From assembly GCA_964585925.1 (NCBI GenBank), contig CAZPFS010000005.1, positions 1 through 64,000 on the forward strand: DNA of 64,000 nucleotides, written 5' to 3'. This stretch comes from JAAZLS01 sp964585925. GTDB taxonomy: Bacteria; Bacillota; Dethiobacteria; DTU022. Position numbers and translations under genes: made by a program. Position 1 is the stretch's first letter, and each line of letters begins with the position of its first letter. Positions 7,858-15,365 of the stretch are shown here, piece by piece. A model generated the notes under the pieces. That model had not been told where the DNA came from and ran no database searches. It saw nothing but the letters and a program-made list of their open reading frames with translations.

Positions 7858-8748
7858 TTGAATGTGAAGAAACACAAGCCTTGTTTTACAGTGATAATTG
7901 TTCCTCACTCGGAAGAGTCTATCTACAGCCTGCAGCTTCCATTGAGGGCGGGACAGTTGGTGGCGGCCGCTTTGATTGTCGGACTCAGCTTATTGATGGT
8001 GATGGTTTGTTCTTACCGGCAGGTGTTGGAAGAATCGCGGGAAACCCATAGCTTGCGTGAAGCAAATCGCCGCCAACAGGATGAAATGAATATCTGCGCT
8101 TTTGAAACACAACAACTCTTAATCCAGATCGAAGAAGTGGAATCACTGACCGAAAAAATGGCCCACCGGATCGGAATAATTACCGGCAGTGAAAACGTCT
8201 CCAATCCGGGACAGAGATATTACGCCAACCGTTCAGGAGGGGGGGTGCAGGATCGGGCCGCTGACAATATATCCCGCCTGCAGCAAATTATTCCGGAACA
8301 GTCGGATTCGTTGGTAGAGTTGAATGATCAGGTTGAGGAATATACCCGACGGATGGCTGCTACACCTTCAATCTGGCCCACTTGGGGGCGGATTACATCC
8401 GGTTTTGGCAACCGCCGTTCTCCTTTTAACCGTTATGTCACCCAGTTTCATAAAGGAGTGGATATTGCCGCCACATACGGTACCCCGATATATGCAACTG
8501 CCGATGGAACGGTTGGCACCGCTGCTTACCAGTCCGGTTACGGCTATTTGGTGATTGTAAACCATGGTTACGGTTATCAGACCTATTATGCGCATCTCTC
8601 CGGGTTTTCTGTGTCCGGAGGTGAAAAGGTCACCAAGGGGCAGTTGGTCGGTTATATGGGTAGGACCGGCAATGCCACTGGAGTGCACCTGCACTATGAA
8701 ATTCATGTAAACGGGGTTGCGGTTAATCCCCTGAATTATATGCGTTGA
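7858..8748 (+). CDS. M23 (LytM) family metallopeptidase, membrane-anchored
   Basis: A 296-residue protein with a cytoplasmic N-terminus, one transmembrane helix (about 33-52), a coiled-coil stretch (about 55-160) and a C-terminal LytM domain. The zinc ligands are intact: HKGVDIA supplies His and Asp, and HLHYEI supplies the second His pair. Such proteins cleave peptidoglycan cross-links or peptide stems outside the membrane. The start is TTG 7858 with GGAGGT 5 nt upstream. It is probably co-transcribed with the bactofilin gene that follows after 23 bp. Confidence 0.88.
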   Translation: MNVKKHKPCFTVIIVPHSEESIYSLQLPLRAGQLVAAALIVGLSLLMVMVCSYRQVLEESRETHSLREANRRQQDEMNICAFETQQLLIQIEEVESLTEKMAHRIGIITGSENVSNPGQRYYANRSGGGVQDRAADNISRLQQIIPEQSDSLVELNDQVEEYTRRMAATPSIWPTWGRITSGFGNRRSPFNRYVTQFHKGVDIAATYGTPIYATADGTVGTAAYQSGYGYLVIVNHGYGYQTYYAHLSGFSVSGGEKVTKGQLVGYMGRTGNATGVHLHYEIHVNGVAVNPLNYMR

Positions 8749-8771
8749 ATCAACAATAGGGGGTGGGATGA

Positions 8772-9197
8772 TTGTTAAAAGGGAGCAGGCAGGAGTCGCT
8801 GCCGGATAAAATTGTGACCCTGATCGGGCCGGATACATATTTGAGCGGCACTATTAAGGCAAAAGGCCTGGTAAGGATAGATGGCGTAATGGAAGGTGAG
8901 CTGGAAACAGAAGGGGATGTAATAGTGGGAGCAGATGGGCGGGCTACACTGGATATTCGGGCCAGGAATATAGCAGTGGCCGGATATTTCAAGGGCAATT
9001 TAGACATTACCGGGAAATTGGAAATAAAAGAGACGGGTACGGTGGCCGGAAATATCAAAGTCAAGGGGCTGGTGATAGATGAAGGGGCCCATTTTACAGG
9101 CAACTGTGAAATGAAGGACTCTGATGCGGGAGCGATCCCGGCGGCCACCGGACGGGTGGACCGCAAAAAAGAAAACAAGCAAGGTAAAGTTGACTGA
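8772..9197 (+). CDS. Bactofilin family cytoskeletal protein
   Basis: A 141-residue protein with the repetitive beta-helical bactofilin core. Turns such as YLSGTIKAKGLVRIDGVMEG and GDVIVGADGRATLDI are repeated through IKVKGLVIDEGAHFTG. A charged, low-complexity tail follows. Bactofilins polymerise without nucleotide and often recruit wall enzymes. The M23 peptidase immediately upstream supports such a link, because M23-bactofilin pairs recur across bacteria. The start is TTG 8772; the ATG at 8768 is out of frame. Confidence 0.88.
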   Translation: MLKGSRQESLPDKIVTLIGPDTYLSGTIKAKGLVRIDGVMEGELETEGDVIVGADGRATLDIRARNIAVAGYFKGNLDITGKLEIKETGTVAGNIKVKGLVIDEGAHFTGNCEMKDSDAGAIPAATGRVDRKKENKQGKVD

Positions 9198-9231
9198 TCA
9201 ATGAGCCGCAAAGAAACGAAATCGGCCCGGT

Positions 9232-9264
9232 GAGCCATCGCTGCCGGTAAACCGGTGATGGCTC
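9232..9264. terminator. Hairpin between convergent bactofilin and yyaC genes
   Basis: GAGCCATC (9232-9239) and GATGGCTC (9257-9264) form a perfect 8-bp stem. An inner CCGG-TAAA-CCGG hairpin can form within it. There is no T tract on either strand, so it may be a bidirectional end-of-transcript hairpin rather than a strong intrinsic terminator. Confidence 0.4.
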
Positions 9265-9288
9265 CGCGTGATTCCTATGAGTTGAAGA

Positions 9289-9948
9289 TCAGTTATACTT
9301 GGGTGCAGCCAGCGTTTTTAGCAGATAATTTTCCAACTGATTCGGGTAGGCCGGCAGAGGTTTGTCTTGGCCTCCCGAGACAAGAAATTGATGCAGGGCG
9401 GCGGAAATAGCAGCCGCCAGTTCCATTACCTGAAACAAGCGGGTACTCTGAAGAACCATCTGTTCCATAAACCCTCCTACGTTAACCACGCCGCTCAAAT
9501 AAAGATGTCCTACCGGGGGCAGGCTTTTGTTCACCCCCTTTCCGGGGAACAGCGGGCCGGCTCCCACTTCGATAATCCCAATACGTTCCGGCCTGCCCAG
9601 GGAGGCGTCAACAGCTATTACCAGGGGACATTGTTTGCCGGGCCTGACCAACTCGGCGATGGTGGGTTCTAGGTTAAGAGCGTGTACGGGGCTGGCCAGA
9701 GTCCCCAGTATGATGGTGCCGCTCAGCTTTAGAGACGACAAGAAGGTCCCTACGATCGGTCCCAGCGCATCTCCGGTAGAACGGTCCGAACCGATACAGA
9801 CCACTACCCGGTTATTTCCGGGCGCGGCAACCGGAATAAAGCCGGTTAATGCGGATACGATTTTTTTGACGGCTGCCGGATCCCGGCAGCTTATTTGTTT
9901 TGGATTGTCCGCAGGTCTTTGGCTTTTGTCAACCGTGTCCATAGTCAT
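9289..9948 (-). CDS. yyaC: Spore protease YyaC (GPR-related family)
   Basis: A 219-residue protein related to the germination protease GPR. VVVCIGSDRSTGDALGPIVG (about residue 48 on) and VIAVDASLGRPERIG resemble the GPR core with its conserved aspartates. PVGHLYLSGVVNVGGFME is also typical of YyaC. The family occurs only in spore formers and its substrate is not established. It lies near the soj/spo0J region in Bacillus too. It is transcribed against its neighbours, convergent with bactofilin and divergent from the CvpA-like gene. Confidence 0.85.
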   Translation of the reverse strand: MTMDTVDKSQRPADNPKQISCRDPAAVKKIVSALTGFIPVAAPGNNRVVVCIGSDRSTGDALGPIVGTFLSSLKLSGTIILGTLASPVHALNLEPTIAELVRPGKQCPLVIAVDASLGRPERIGIIEVGAGPLFPGKGVNKSLPPVGHLYLSGVVNVGGFMEQMVLQSTRLFQVMELAAAISAALHQFLVSGGQDKPLPAYPNQLENYLLKTLAAPKYN

Positions 9949-10061
9949 CTGATAAAAGGCATCCCTCTTATTATATATTAAAGTATATTTGAACGGGGTT
10001 AAAAATATGTATTAGGAAAGAGCAAGAAGGTGAACATGGCTGTTTTGTAATACTGGCCTGG

Positions 10062-10703
10062 GTGAAAGCGAATAATATGAACTGGGCGGATTTGCTGATA
10101 GTTTGCTGGCTGCTGTGGGGATGTGCGGCGGGGTATTTGTGCGGTGCTCGGAGGATGTGCAGCCGGATCGGAGCCCTGTTGGTTGCTGTGGCCATATCCA
10201 CCAGCTATAAACCCGAAGTAAGGGTATTGCTGTCCCGTCATTACCCCCTGGCATTATTTATACGGGAAACAATTAACCGGAGAATGGCTACCCCCGTGTC
10301 CGGCATCTCCTTAAAAGCAGATCAAACCCTTCCCTTATTTATAAATCAGCTGTACATGAGACACGGTTATCTGCCGGCAGGGGGCGGAACCCTGTTTGAC
10401 CTGACTTGCCAGGCTATTTTAAACGTGATCTGCTTTAGTTTGGCCTGCCTGGCCTGGGGCTGCACCTGTTACGTTGTCTCCTCGGTCTGGTTGAAGCGCC
10501 GACCCATTGACCCTGGCAGGGTTGAAAAATGGGGGGGGCTGATCATGGGGGCGGTGGGGGCGGCCCTGACGGCGACCCTGGCTTTCGGAATTATTCTGCC
10601 ATTATTGGCACTGCTAACCCCGAACTCCCTTGGGTTTGAACATTCGGCCTTGTTTCAACTGATGTGGTCGGTTGTGGATCGGACGGGGATCTGGTGGAAC
10701 TAG
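10062..10703 (+). CDS. CvpA-like membrane protein
   Basis: A 213-residue protein with four predicted transmembrane segments. It starts MNWADLLIVCWLLWGCAAGYLCGARRM, which matches the CvpA/colicin V production family N-terminus (NxxDhhhhhhhhhxxxxGhxxG). GTG 10062 is the upstream limit. ATG 10077, just before NWADLL, is an equally likely start. Function is unknown; homologues affect division or secretion. It is divergent from yyaC and upstream of adk. Confidence 0.6.
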   Translation: MKANNMNWADLLIVCWLLWGCAAGYLCGARRMCSRIGALLVAVAISTSYKPEVRVLLSRHYPLALFIRETINRRMATPVSGISLKADQTLPLFINQLYMRHGYLPAGGGTLFDLTCQAILNVICFSLACLAWGCTCYVVSSVWLKRRPIDPGRVEKWGGLIMGAVGAALTATLAFGIILPLLALLTPNSLGFEHSALFQLMWSVVDRTGIWWN

Positions 10704-10723
10704 CCGGCATATTTTGGAATCAA

Positions 10724-10753
10724 GCAGGAATCAAATTGGAAAAGAAGAACATT
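10724..10753 (+). repeat. Intergenic element GCAGGAAT-N14-AGAACATT, copy 1
   Basis: GCAGGAAT (10724-10731), 14 nt, then AGAACATT (10746-10753), in the gap between the CvpA-like gene and adk. Closely similar elements occur at 18183 and 30588, all intergenic and in the same orientation. Function unknown. Confidence 0.4.
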
Positions 10754-10809
10754 ATACTGACACAATGCATCCCGTGTCAGGTACCTGCCTAAAAAGGGAG
10801 AGAGGTAAA

Positions 10810-11451
10810 ATGTTAATTGTGTTGCTGGGCCCTCCAGGAGCAGGCAAGGGGACTCAGGCCGAATTGCTGGTGGCTAAATACCAGCTTTTGCATGTTGCTA
10901 CCGGTGATATTTTGCGCAGTTCTGTTAACAGGGGCTTACCGCTGGGCAGAAAGGCCCGGGAATACATGGATCAAGGACTTCTGGTTCCTGATGAGATCGT
11001 GGTTCAGATTGTGTCCGAAAAGCTTGAAGAACTGAAAGGCGTTTCGGGGGCCCTGCTTGATGGATTTCCCCGAACTCTAGGACAGGCGAAATCCCTGGAC
11101 CGGCTTTTGGGGCAGAAGGGAATTGTTATTGATCGGGTAATATTTATAGAAGTACCGGAGGAAGAACTGATCACCCGGCTTACCGGGAGAAGGGTCTGCC
11201 GGGAATGCGGCTCCACCTACCATCTTAAATTTAATCAACCCAAAGTGCGCAACGTTTGCGACCATTGCGGCGGTGAACTGTACCAAAGGGACGATGATTC
11301 GCTGCAAACGGTTACGGAGAGGCTGAGCGTATTTGGACGCCAGACTATACCGGTAGTGGAATATTACCGGCAACAGAGTTTGCTTGCTGCAGTTAACGGC
11401 CATACCGACATATCGCAGGTTTTCAGCCAGATATGTTCGGCAATTGGATGA
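10810..11451 (+). CDS. adk: Adenylate kinase
   Basis: A 213-residue long-form adenylate kinase (ATP + AMP = 2 ADP). The P-loop GPPGAGKGTQA lies at about residues 7-17, followed by the AMP-binding region ATGDILRSSV and LLDGFPRT. The LID domain carries a four-Cys zinc site, CRECGSTYH...CDHCGGELYQRDDD. ATG 10810 follows AGAGAGG; an upstream open frame to 10672 has no family similarity. adk normally sits between secY and map in the ribosomal-protein operon, so this position is unusual. Whether a second copy exists elsewhere cannot be told. Confidence 0.93.
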   Translation: MLIVLLGPPGAGKGTQAELLVAKYQLLHVATGDILRSSVNRGLPLGRKAREYMDQGLLVPDEIVVQIVSEKLEELKGVSGALLDGFPRTLGQAKSLDRLLGQKGIVIDRVIFIEVPEEELITRLTGRRVCRECGSTYHLKFNQPKVRNVCDHCGGELYQRDDDSLQTVTERLSVFGRQTIPVVEYYRQQSLLAAVNGHTDISQVFSQICSAIG

Positions 11452-11493
11452 GCAATAACCCAGCCGAGGTGATCGCTGGCAGGGGGGATCGCC

Positions 11494-11682
11494 ATGCAGT
11501 ACCACGTGGGGCAGGTGGTGCAGTTAAAAAAAACTCACCCTTGTGGCTCGGATCGCTGGCAGATACTGAGAATAGGTATGGATTTCAGAATAAAATGTAC
11601 CAAATGCGGGCGTAGTGTGCTGTTGCCCAGATCCTGCTTTGAAAAACGGGTCAAAAGGGTGATCACCGGGGAAAACGATTAG
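11494..11682 (+). CDS. DUF951 family small protein (YyzM-like)
   Basis: A 62-residue protein containing GQVVQLKKTHPCGSDRWQILRIGMDFRIKC and TKCGRSVLLPR, the full signature of DUF951. The three cysteines (CGSD, CTKC) could bind a metal. The family is found next to rpsF/ychF or spo0J in many Firmicutes, and its role is not known. An SD-like run of Gs precedes ATG 11494. It follows adk by 42 bp. Confidence 0.85.
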   Translation: MQYHVGQVVQLKKTHPCGSDRWQILRIGMDFRIKCTKCGRSVLLPRSCFEKRVKRVITGEND

Positions 11683-11852
11683 CTGATAAAATGTCTTGAC
11701 CCTATTCCCCCAGACCCCGTGAAAAGCCAGAACACAGACTTTCGGCTCTGTGAAACTCACGACATCCCGAAACAACAGCGGTCAGAGCGTGATCAAAAGT
11801 CTCTGATCCTGCTTGTGTGCAGCCGACAAATGTGATAGCATGCTACTAAGTG

Positions 11853-11892
11853 TCCCTGCTCCTGCAAAAGGGGCCGTTTCAGACCACAGGGA
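11853..11892 (+). promoter_or_regulatory. Candidate S6:S18 autoregulatory leader of rpsF
   Basis: TCCCTG (11853-11858) pairs with CAGGGA (11887-11892), which is part of the rpsF Shine-Dalgarno sequence (AGGGAGGTG), so the hairpin would mask the RBS. Inside it CTCCT/AGGGG (11859-11863/11869-11873) forms a second stem. CCG (11874-11876) sits unpaired at its 3' foot. As I recall, S6:S18 binds an mRNA hairpin with a CCG trinucleotide in such an internal loop, which mimics its 16S site. Another hairpin (CACAGA/TCTGTG, 11733-11752) lies upstream. Confidence 0.5.
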
Positions 11893-11903
11893 GGTGCTAA
11901 CAG

Positions 11904-12194
11904 ATGAATAACAACTATGAAACCATGTTTATCCTTCGTCCTGAGCAGGAACAGGATGAAACCCAGGAGTTTCTGGACAACCTTCAAAAGCTGATCAATA
12001 AATTTGGAGGGGAAGTTGGGGAAACAGATGACTGGGGAGTCCGCCGACTGGCCTATGAAATAGACAAACTCAAAGAAGGCCGCTATTTTTTGGTAAAATT
12101 CAAATCCGGGCCCGGGGTTGTCCCCGAGCTTGAACACTTTTTTCGGGTTACCGATGGTGTTATGCGCTACATGGTGATACGGGAAAAGGATTAA
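11904..12194 (+). CDS. rpsF: 30S ribosomal protein S6
   Basis: A 96-residue protein starting MNNNYETMFILRPE, with the S6 signature pieces KFGGEVGETDDWGVRRLAYEI and GRYFLVKF and ending VMRYMVIREKD. S6 forms a heterodimer with S18 on the small-subunit platform. The gene heads the rpsF-ssb-rpsR cluster, with a probable regulatory hairpin over its RBS. Confidence 0.97.
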   Translation: MNNNYETMFILRPEQEQDETQEFLDNLQKLINKFGGEVGETDDWGVRRLAYEIDKLKEGRYFLVKFKSGPGVVPELEHFFRVTDGVMRYMVIREKD

Positions 12195-12223
12195 AATTTT
12201 AGTATTTAAAAGGCGGTGATACT

Positions 12224-12622
12224 TTGATTAACCGGATAATATTGATCGGCAGGTTGGTTCGCGATCCCGAGTTGCGATTTACTGCCTCTGGAAAAGCAGT
12301 GGGAACCTTTACCCTGGCTGTAGACAGGCCATTTACAAACCAGCAGGGGGAAAGGGACGCAGATTTTATCAATATTGTTACCTGGGAAAAAAGGGCCGAA
12401 ACCTGTGCCAACTATTTAAAAAAGGGGAGGCAGGTGGCGGTAGAAGGCCGCCTGCAGATCCGTTCCTATGATGACAGTCAGGGCATCAGAAGGAAAACGG
12501 CTGAAGTAGTGGCCAGTAATGTGATGTTTTTGGAAAGGGATCGAACGACAGGAATCGAAGAAACGGATGCCGGCGAAGCGGGCGGAGATCTGTCGGTAGG
12601 CGAAGAAGATATACCGTTCTAA
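12224..12622 (+). CDS. ssb: Single-stranded DNA-binding protein
   Basis: A 132-residue SSB with an N-terminal OB fold (INRIILIGRLVRDPELRFTA, FTLAVDRPF, DFINIVTWEKRAE, GRQVAVEGRLQIRSY). A short acidic linker leads to the protein-interaction tip EEDIPF. It protects ssDNA and recruits replication and repair enzymes. The start is TTG 12224, preceded by AGGCGGTG. It lies between rpsF and rpsR as in other Firmicutes. Confidence 0.97.
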   Translation: MINRIILIGRLVRDPELRFTASGKAVGTFTLAVDRPFTNQQGERDADFINIVTWEKRAETCANYLKKGRQVAVEGRLQIRSYDDSQGIRRKTAEVVASNVMFLERDRTTGIEETDAGEAGGDLSVGEEDIPF

Positions 12623-12645
12623 GTTCAATCAGGGAGGTCAGGTCG

Positions 12646-12876
12646 TTGAGACGAGATAGAACACGTAAACCAAGAAAAAAAATATGCAGTTTTTGTGTAG
12701 ACAAAATTGATTCCGTCGATTACAAACAATATGAAAAGTTAAAACGGTTTATCACGGAGCGGGGAAAAATACTGCCCCGCCGGATTTCGGGGAACTGTGC
12801 CCGCCACCAGCGGCAGTTAACCAGTGCCATAAAGCGGGCCCGCATTATGGCCCTCTTGCCGTTTACCTCCGAATAA
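12646..12876 (+). CDS. rpsR: 30S ribosomal protein S18 (zinc-binding form)
   Basis: A 76-residue basic protein with CSFCVDKIDSVDYKQYEKL and ITERGKILPRRISGNCARHQRQL, the S18 signature. The CxxC plus later C and H fit the zinc-binding (C+) variant. The start is TTG 12646 after AGGGAGG, an unusual start for a ribosomal protein. It pairs with S6. Confidence 0.96.
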   Translation: MRRDRTRKPRKKICSFCVDKIDSVDYKQYEKLKRFITERGKILPRRISGNCARHQRQLTSAIKRARIMALLPFTSE

Positions 12877-13007
12877 AATATGGACATTCATTTGCAAAGG
12901 TGCTGGAATTATGTTATGCCGGCGCCATTTTTTGTGTAATCCTGCAAGGCAGGAGCATGCTTGGGCGATCACGAATATCGTAGCATGATTATTGAGGATG
13001 TGAGGCC

Positions 13008-13454
13008 ATGAAGGTAATATTGGTAAAAGACGTGAAAAATCTGGGCCGCGCGGGCGATACAAAAGAGGTAGCAGATGGTTTTGCCCGAAATATGTTGTTT
13101 CCCAGGGGATGGGCGGTGGAGGCTACTCCTAAACGCCTTCAGGAACTCGAACGCAGACGGCAATCAATGGAACAAAAAGCCCGGCAACAAGAGGCGCTTG
13201 CCCGGGAAGTCGCCGGCCGTCTGGAGGGGACAGTTGTCAATTTTAAGGTGGCGGCCGGTGAAGGGGGCCGCCTGTTCGGCTCCATTACTGCTCAGGAGGT
13301 GGCCGCAGCACTGCAGAAAAAAGGCTTTGACCTTGATAAGAAAAAGCTGATTTTGGAGGAACCACTTAAAAATCTGGGAGAACATCCGGTTGCGGTAAAA
13401 CTCTGTTCCGGGGTAAAGGCTTTTATCCGGGTAAATGTGGAGAAAGAAGGTTAA
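13008..13454 (+). CDS. rplI: 50S ribosomal protein L9
   Basis: A 148-residue protein of normal L9 length. The N-terminal domain reads MKVILVKDVKNLGRAGDTKEVADGFARN, and the long connecting helix is charged (LQELERRRQSMEQKARQQEALAREV). The C-terminal domain begins EGGRLFGSITAQEVAAAL. It binds 23S rRNA near the L1 stalk. It follows rpsR after 131 bp and precedes lonC and dnaB. Confidence 0.97.
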   Translation: MKVILVKDVKNLGRAGDTKEVADGFARNMLFPRGWAVEATPKRLQELERRRQSMEQKARQQEALAREVAGRLEGTVVNFKVAAGEGGRLFGSITAQEVAAALQKKGFDLDKKKLILEEPLKNLGEHPVAVKLCSGVKAFIRVNVEKEG

Positions 13455-13461
13455 TCAAAAA

Positions 13462-15363
13462 ATGCCCGCTCACAAGGATCCGGAACCCAGGAATCAACAG
13501 GTCAACGCAATTCTGGAACTGATTGTTAACATTTACGGCAGTGAAAAGATGGTTTTAAAAGCCAATAAATTGGGGGCATTGACCCTTCTTCGTTCACCAA
13601 AACTATCCCAGAGGGTTCTGGGACTGCAAAAAATTATTCTTGATGATCCGACCCTGAAAGATCCTCCGGAAGATAAGATCATCCCCGGGTTACTGGAAGA
13701 ATTGGAGGACGTTTTGGCGGGGCAGCTGGCCAGGCGTTCTCTAGAGGAATCCATTGAACAAAAAGCCCGACGCAAGGTGGAAGAAAGACATGAAGAGTAT
13801 TTGCAGGACATTAAAAGCCAGGTAATCAAAGAGATCAGCGGTGTAGAAACCCCACATACTTTAAAAAAGTATGCGCAAATTGAAAAAATGTACACCCGGG
13901 AAATTTCCCGGAACGCAGTGGAGATGTTGCGGCCCGGTCAAATAGATGAGATTATCGGGCAGCGGAAAGCTGTTACCGCTCTGATTTCCATGCTGGCTTC
14001 TCCACACCCCACTCATATTTTATTGTACGGCCCACCCGGGGTAGGCAAGACTACCGCTGCCAGGCTGGCTCTGAAAGAGGCGCAAAAAACATCTCAGGCC
14101 TTGTTTTCAAAACAGGCGCCCTTTATAGAAGTAGACGGCACCACCCTAAGATGGGATCCCCGGGAGGCAGCCAATCCCCTGCTCGGTTCGGTTCATGATC
14201 CCATCTATCAGGGAGCGCAGAAAGATCTGGCCGAAGTCGGCATACCGGAACCCAAACTGGGTCTGGTTACAGAAGCCCACGGGGGGATTTTGTTTATCGA
14301 CGAAATTGGCGAGATGGATTTGCAGCTTCAGAGTAAATTGCTGAAAGTACTTGAAGACAAACGGGTTTTTTTTGAATCCGCTTACTATGATCCCTCGGAC
14401 TCCAGAGTGCCCAAATATATAAAACTGTTGTTTGAACAGGGCGCTCCGGCGGATTTTGTGCTGATTGGAGCTACCACCCGACCACCGGAAGACATTTCAC
14501 CTGCTCTTCGCTCGCGCTGCACACCGGTTTTTTTTGACCTGTTAACCCCTGAAGATATTAAAGGCATCGTCAGGGCTGCCGCATCCAAACTGAAAGTAAG
14601 GGCTGGCCCCGGGGTAACCAGACTGATCAGCGGTTATACCGGAGAGGGTCGTCAAGCGGTTAATTTATTGATAGAGGCATACAGCCGGGCACTTTACGAG
14701 GGGGACGGCGGGCGCCCGCCCAGGATTACCTGCCGTCTGATGCAGGAAGTACTGCAAAGCAACCGGCTGATCCCCTTAAGTAGGGTGTACGCCAGTGAGA
14801 CCGAAGAGATAGGAAAAACCAGCGCGTTGGGAGTATCCGGATTTATCGGTTCAGTGCTGGAGATAGAAGCGCTGTCGCTTTCTTCACCCGGTCCCGGTAA
14901 AGGGCGAATTCGCTTCAATGATACTGCAGGCTCGATGACTAAAGATTCGGTATTTGTGGCGGCAACGGTTATCCGCAAACTGACCGGGATTGATCTGGGT
15001 GATTTCGACCTGCACCTGAACGTTGTCGGCGGGGGCAATGTTGACGGACCATCGGCAGGAGTGGCCATATTTATCGCCTTGTTGAGTGCACTCAAAAATA
15101 TTCCAATCAAACAGGATTGCGCGGTTACCGGTGAAATTTCCCTGCAGGGAACCATTAAGCCGGTGGGCGGTCTGATCGAAAAAATTTATGGAGCACGACT
15201 GGCAGGATTCAAAAAAGTAATAATCCCAATGGGTAACAGCGAGAATCTGGCCCCAAACTTCCCGGATATGCAGATAATCACCGTGCGTGAAGTTTCGGAT
15301 TTGTGGTCTCACTTTTTCCGACCCCGTGCATTAAAGGAGCTGTTTCCCGCCAAGGAGGGTTGA
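13462..15363 (+). CDS. lonC: Lon-family ATP-dependent protease LonC
   Basis: A 633-residue protein with an N-terminal helical region, an AAA+ module (Walker A YGPPGVGKTTAA at about 187, Walker B ILFIDEIGEMD) and a C-terminal Lon protease domain. The catalytic Ser lies in VDGPSAGVAIF (about 530), with the partner Lys in GLIEKIYGARLAGFKK. No Lon substrate-binding N-domain is present. This matches the spore-former-restricted LonC type. The gene starts just after rplI; ATG 13462 is preferred to ATG 13435, which would overlap rplI and lacks an RBS. Confidence 0.85.
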   Translation: MPAHKDPEPRNQQVNAILELIVNIYGSEKMVLKANKLGALTLLRSPKLSQRVLGLQKIILDDPTLKDPPEDKIIPGLLEELEDVLAGQLARRSLEESIEQKARRKVEERHEEYLQDIKSQVIKEISGVETPHTLKKYAQIEKMYTREISRNAVEMLRPGQIDEIIGQRKAVTALISMLASPHPTHILLYGPPGVGKTTAARLALKEAQKTSQALFSKQAPFIEVDGTTLRWDPREAANPLLGSVHDPIYQGAQKDLAEVGIPEPKLGLVTEAHGGILFIDEIGEMDLQLQSKLLKVLEDKRVFFESAYYDPSDSRVPKYIKLLFEQGAPADFVLIGATTRPPEDISPALRSRCTPVFFDLLTPEDIKGIVRAAASKLKVRAGPGVTRLISGYTGEGRQAVNLLIEAYSRALYEGDGGRPPRITCRLMQEVLQSNRLIPLSRVYASETEEIGKTSALGVSGFIGSVLEIEALSLSSPGPGKGRIRFNDTAGSMTKDSVFVAATVIRKLTGIDLGDFDLHLNVVGGGNVDGPSAGVAIFIALLSALKNIPIKQDCAVTGEISLQGTIKPVGGLIEKIYGARLAGFKKVIIPMGNSENLAPNFPDMQIITVREVSDLWSHFFRPRALKELFPAKEG

Positions 15364-15365
15364 CC

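Noticed and set aside
9527..9952. 141-codon frame antisense to yyaC
   Set aside because: Shadow of the yyaC coding strand; the yyaC product is clearly conserved.
13896..13911. 16-bp palindrome CCGGGAAATTTCCCGG in lonC
   Set aside because: It has Noc-like half sites in the wrong (outward) orientation, not the ATTTCCCGGGAAAT arrangement. Probably codon-driven.
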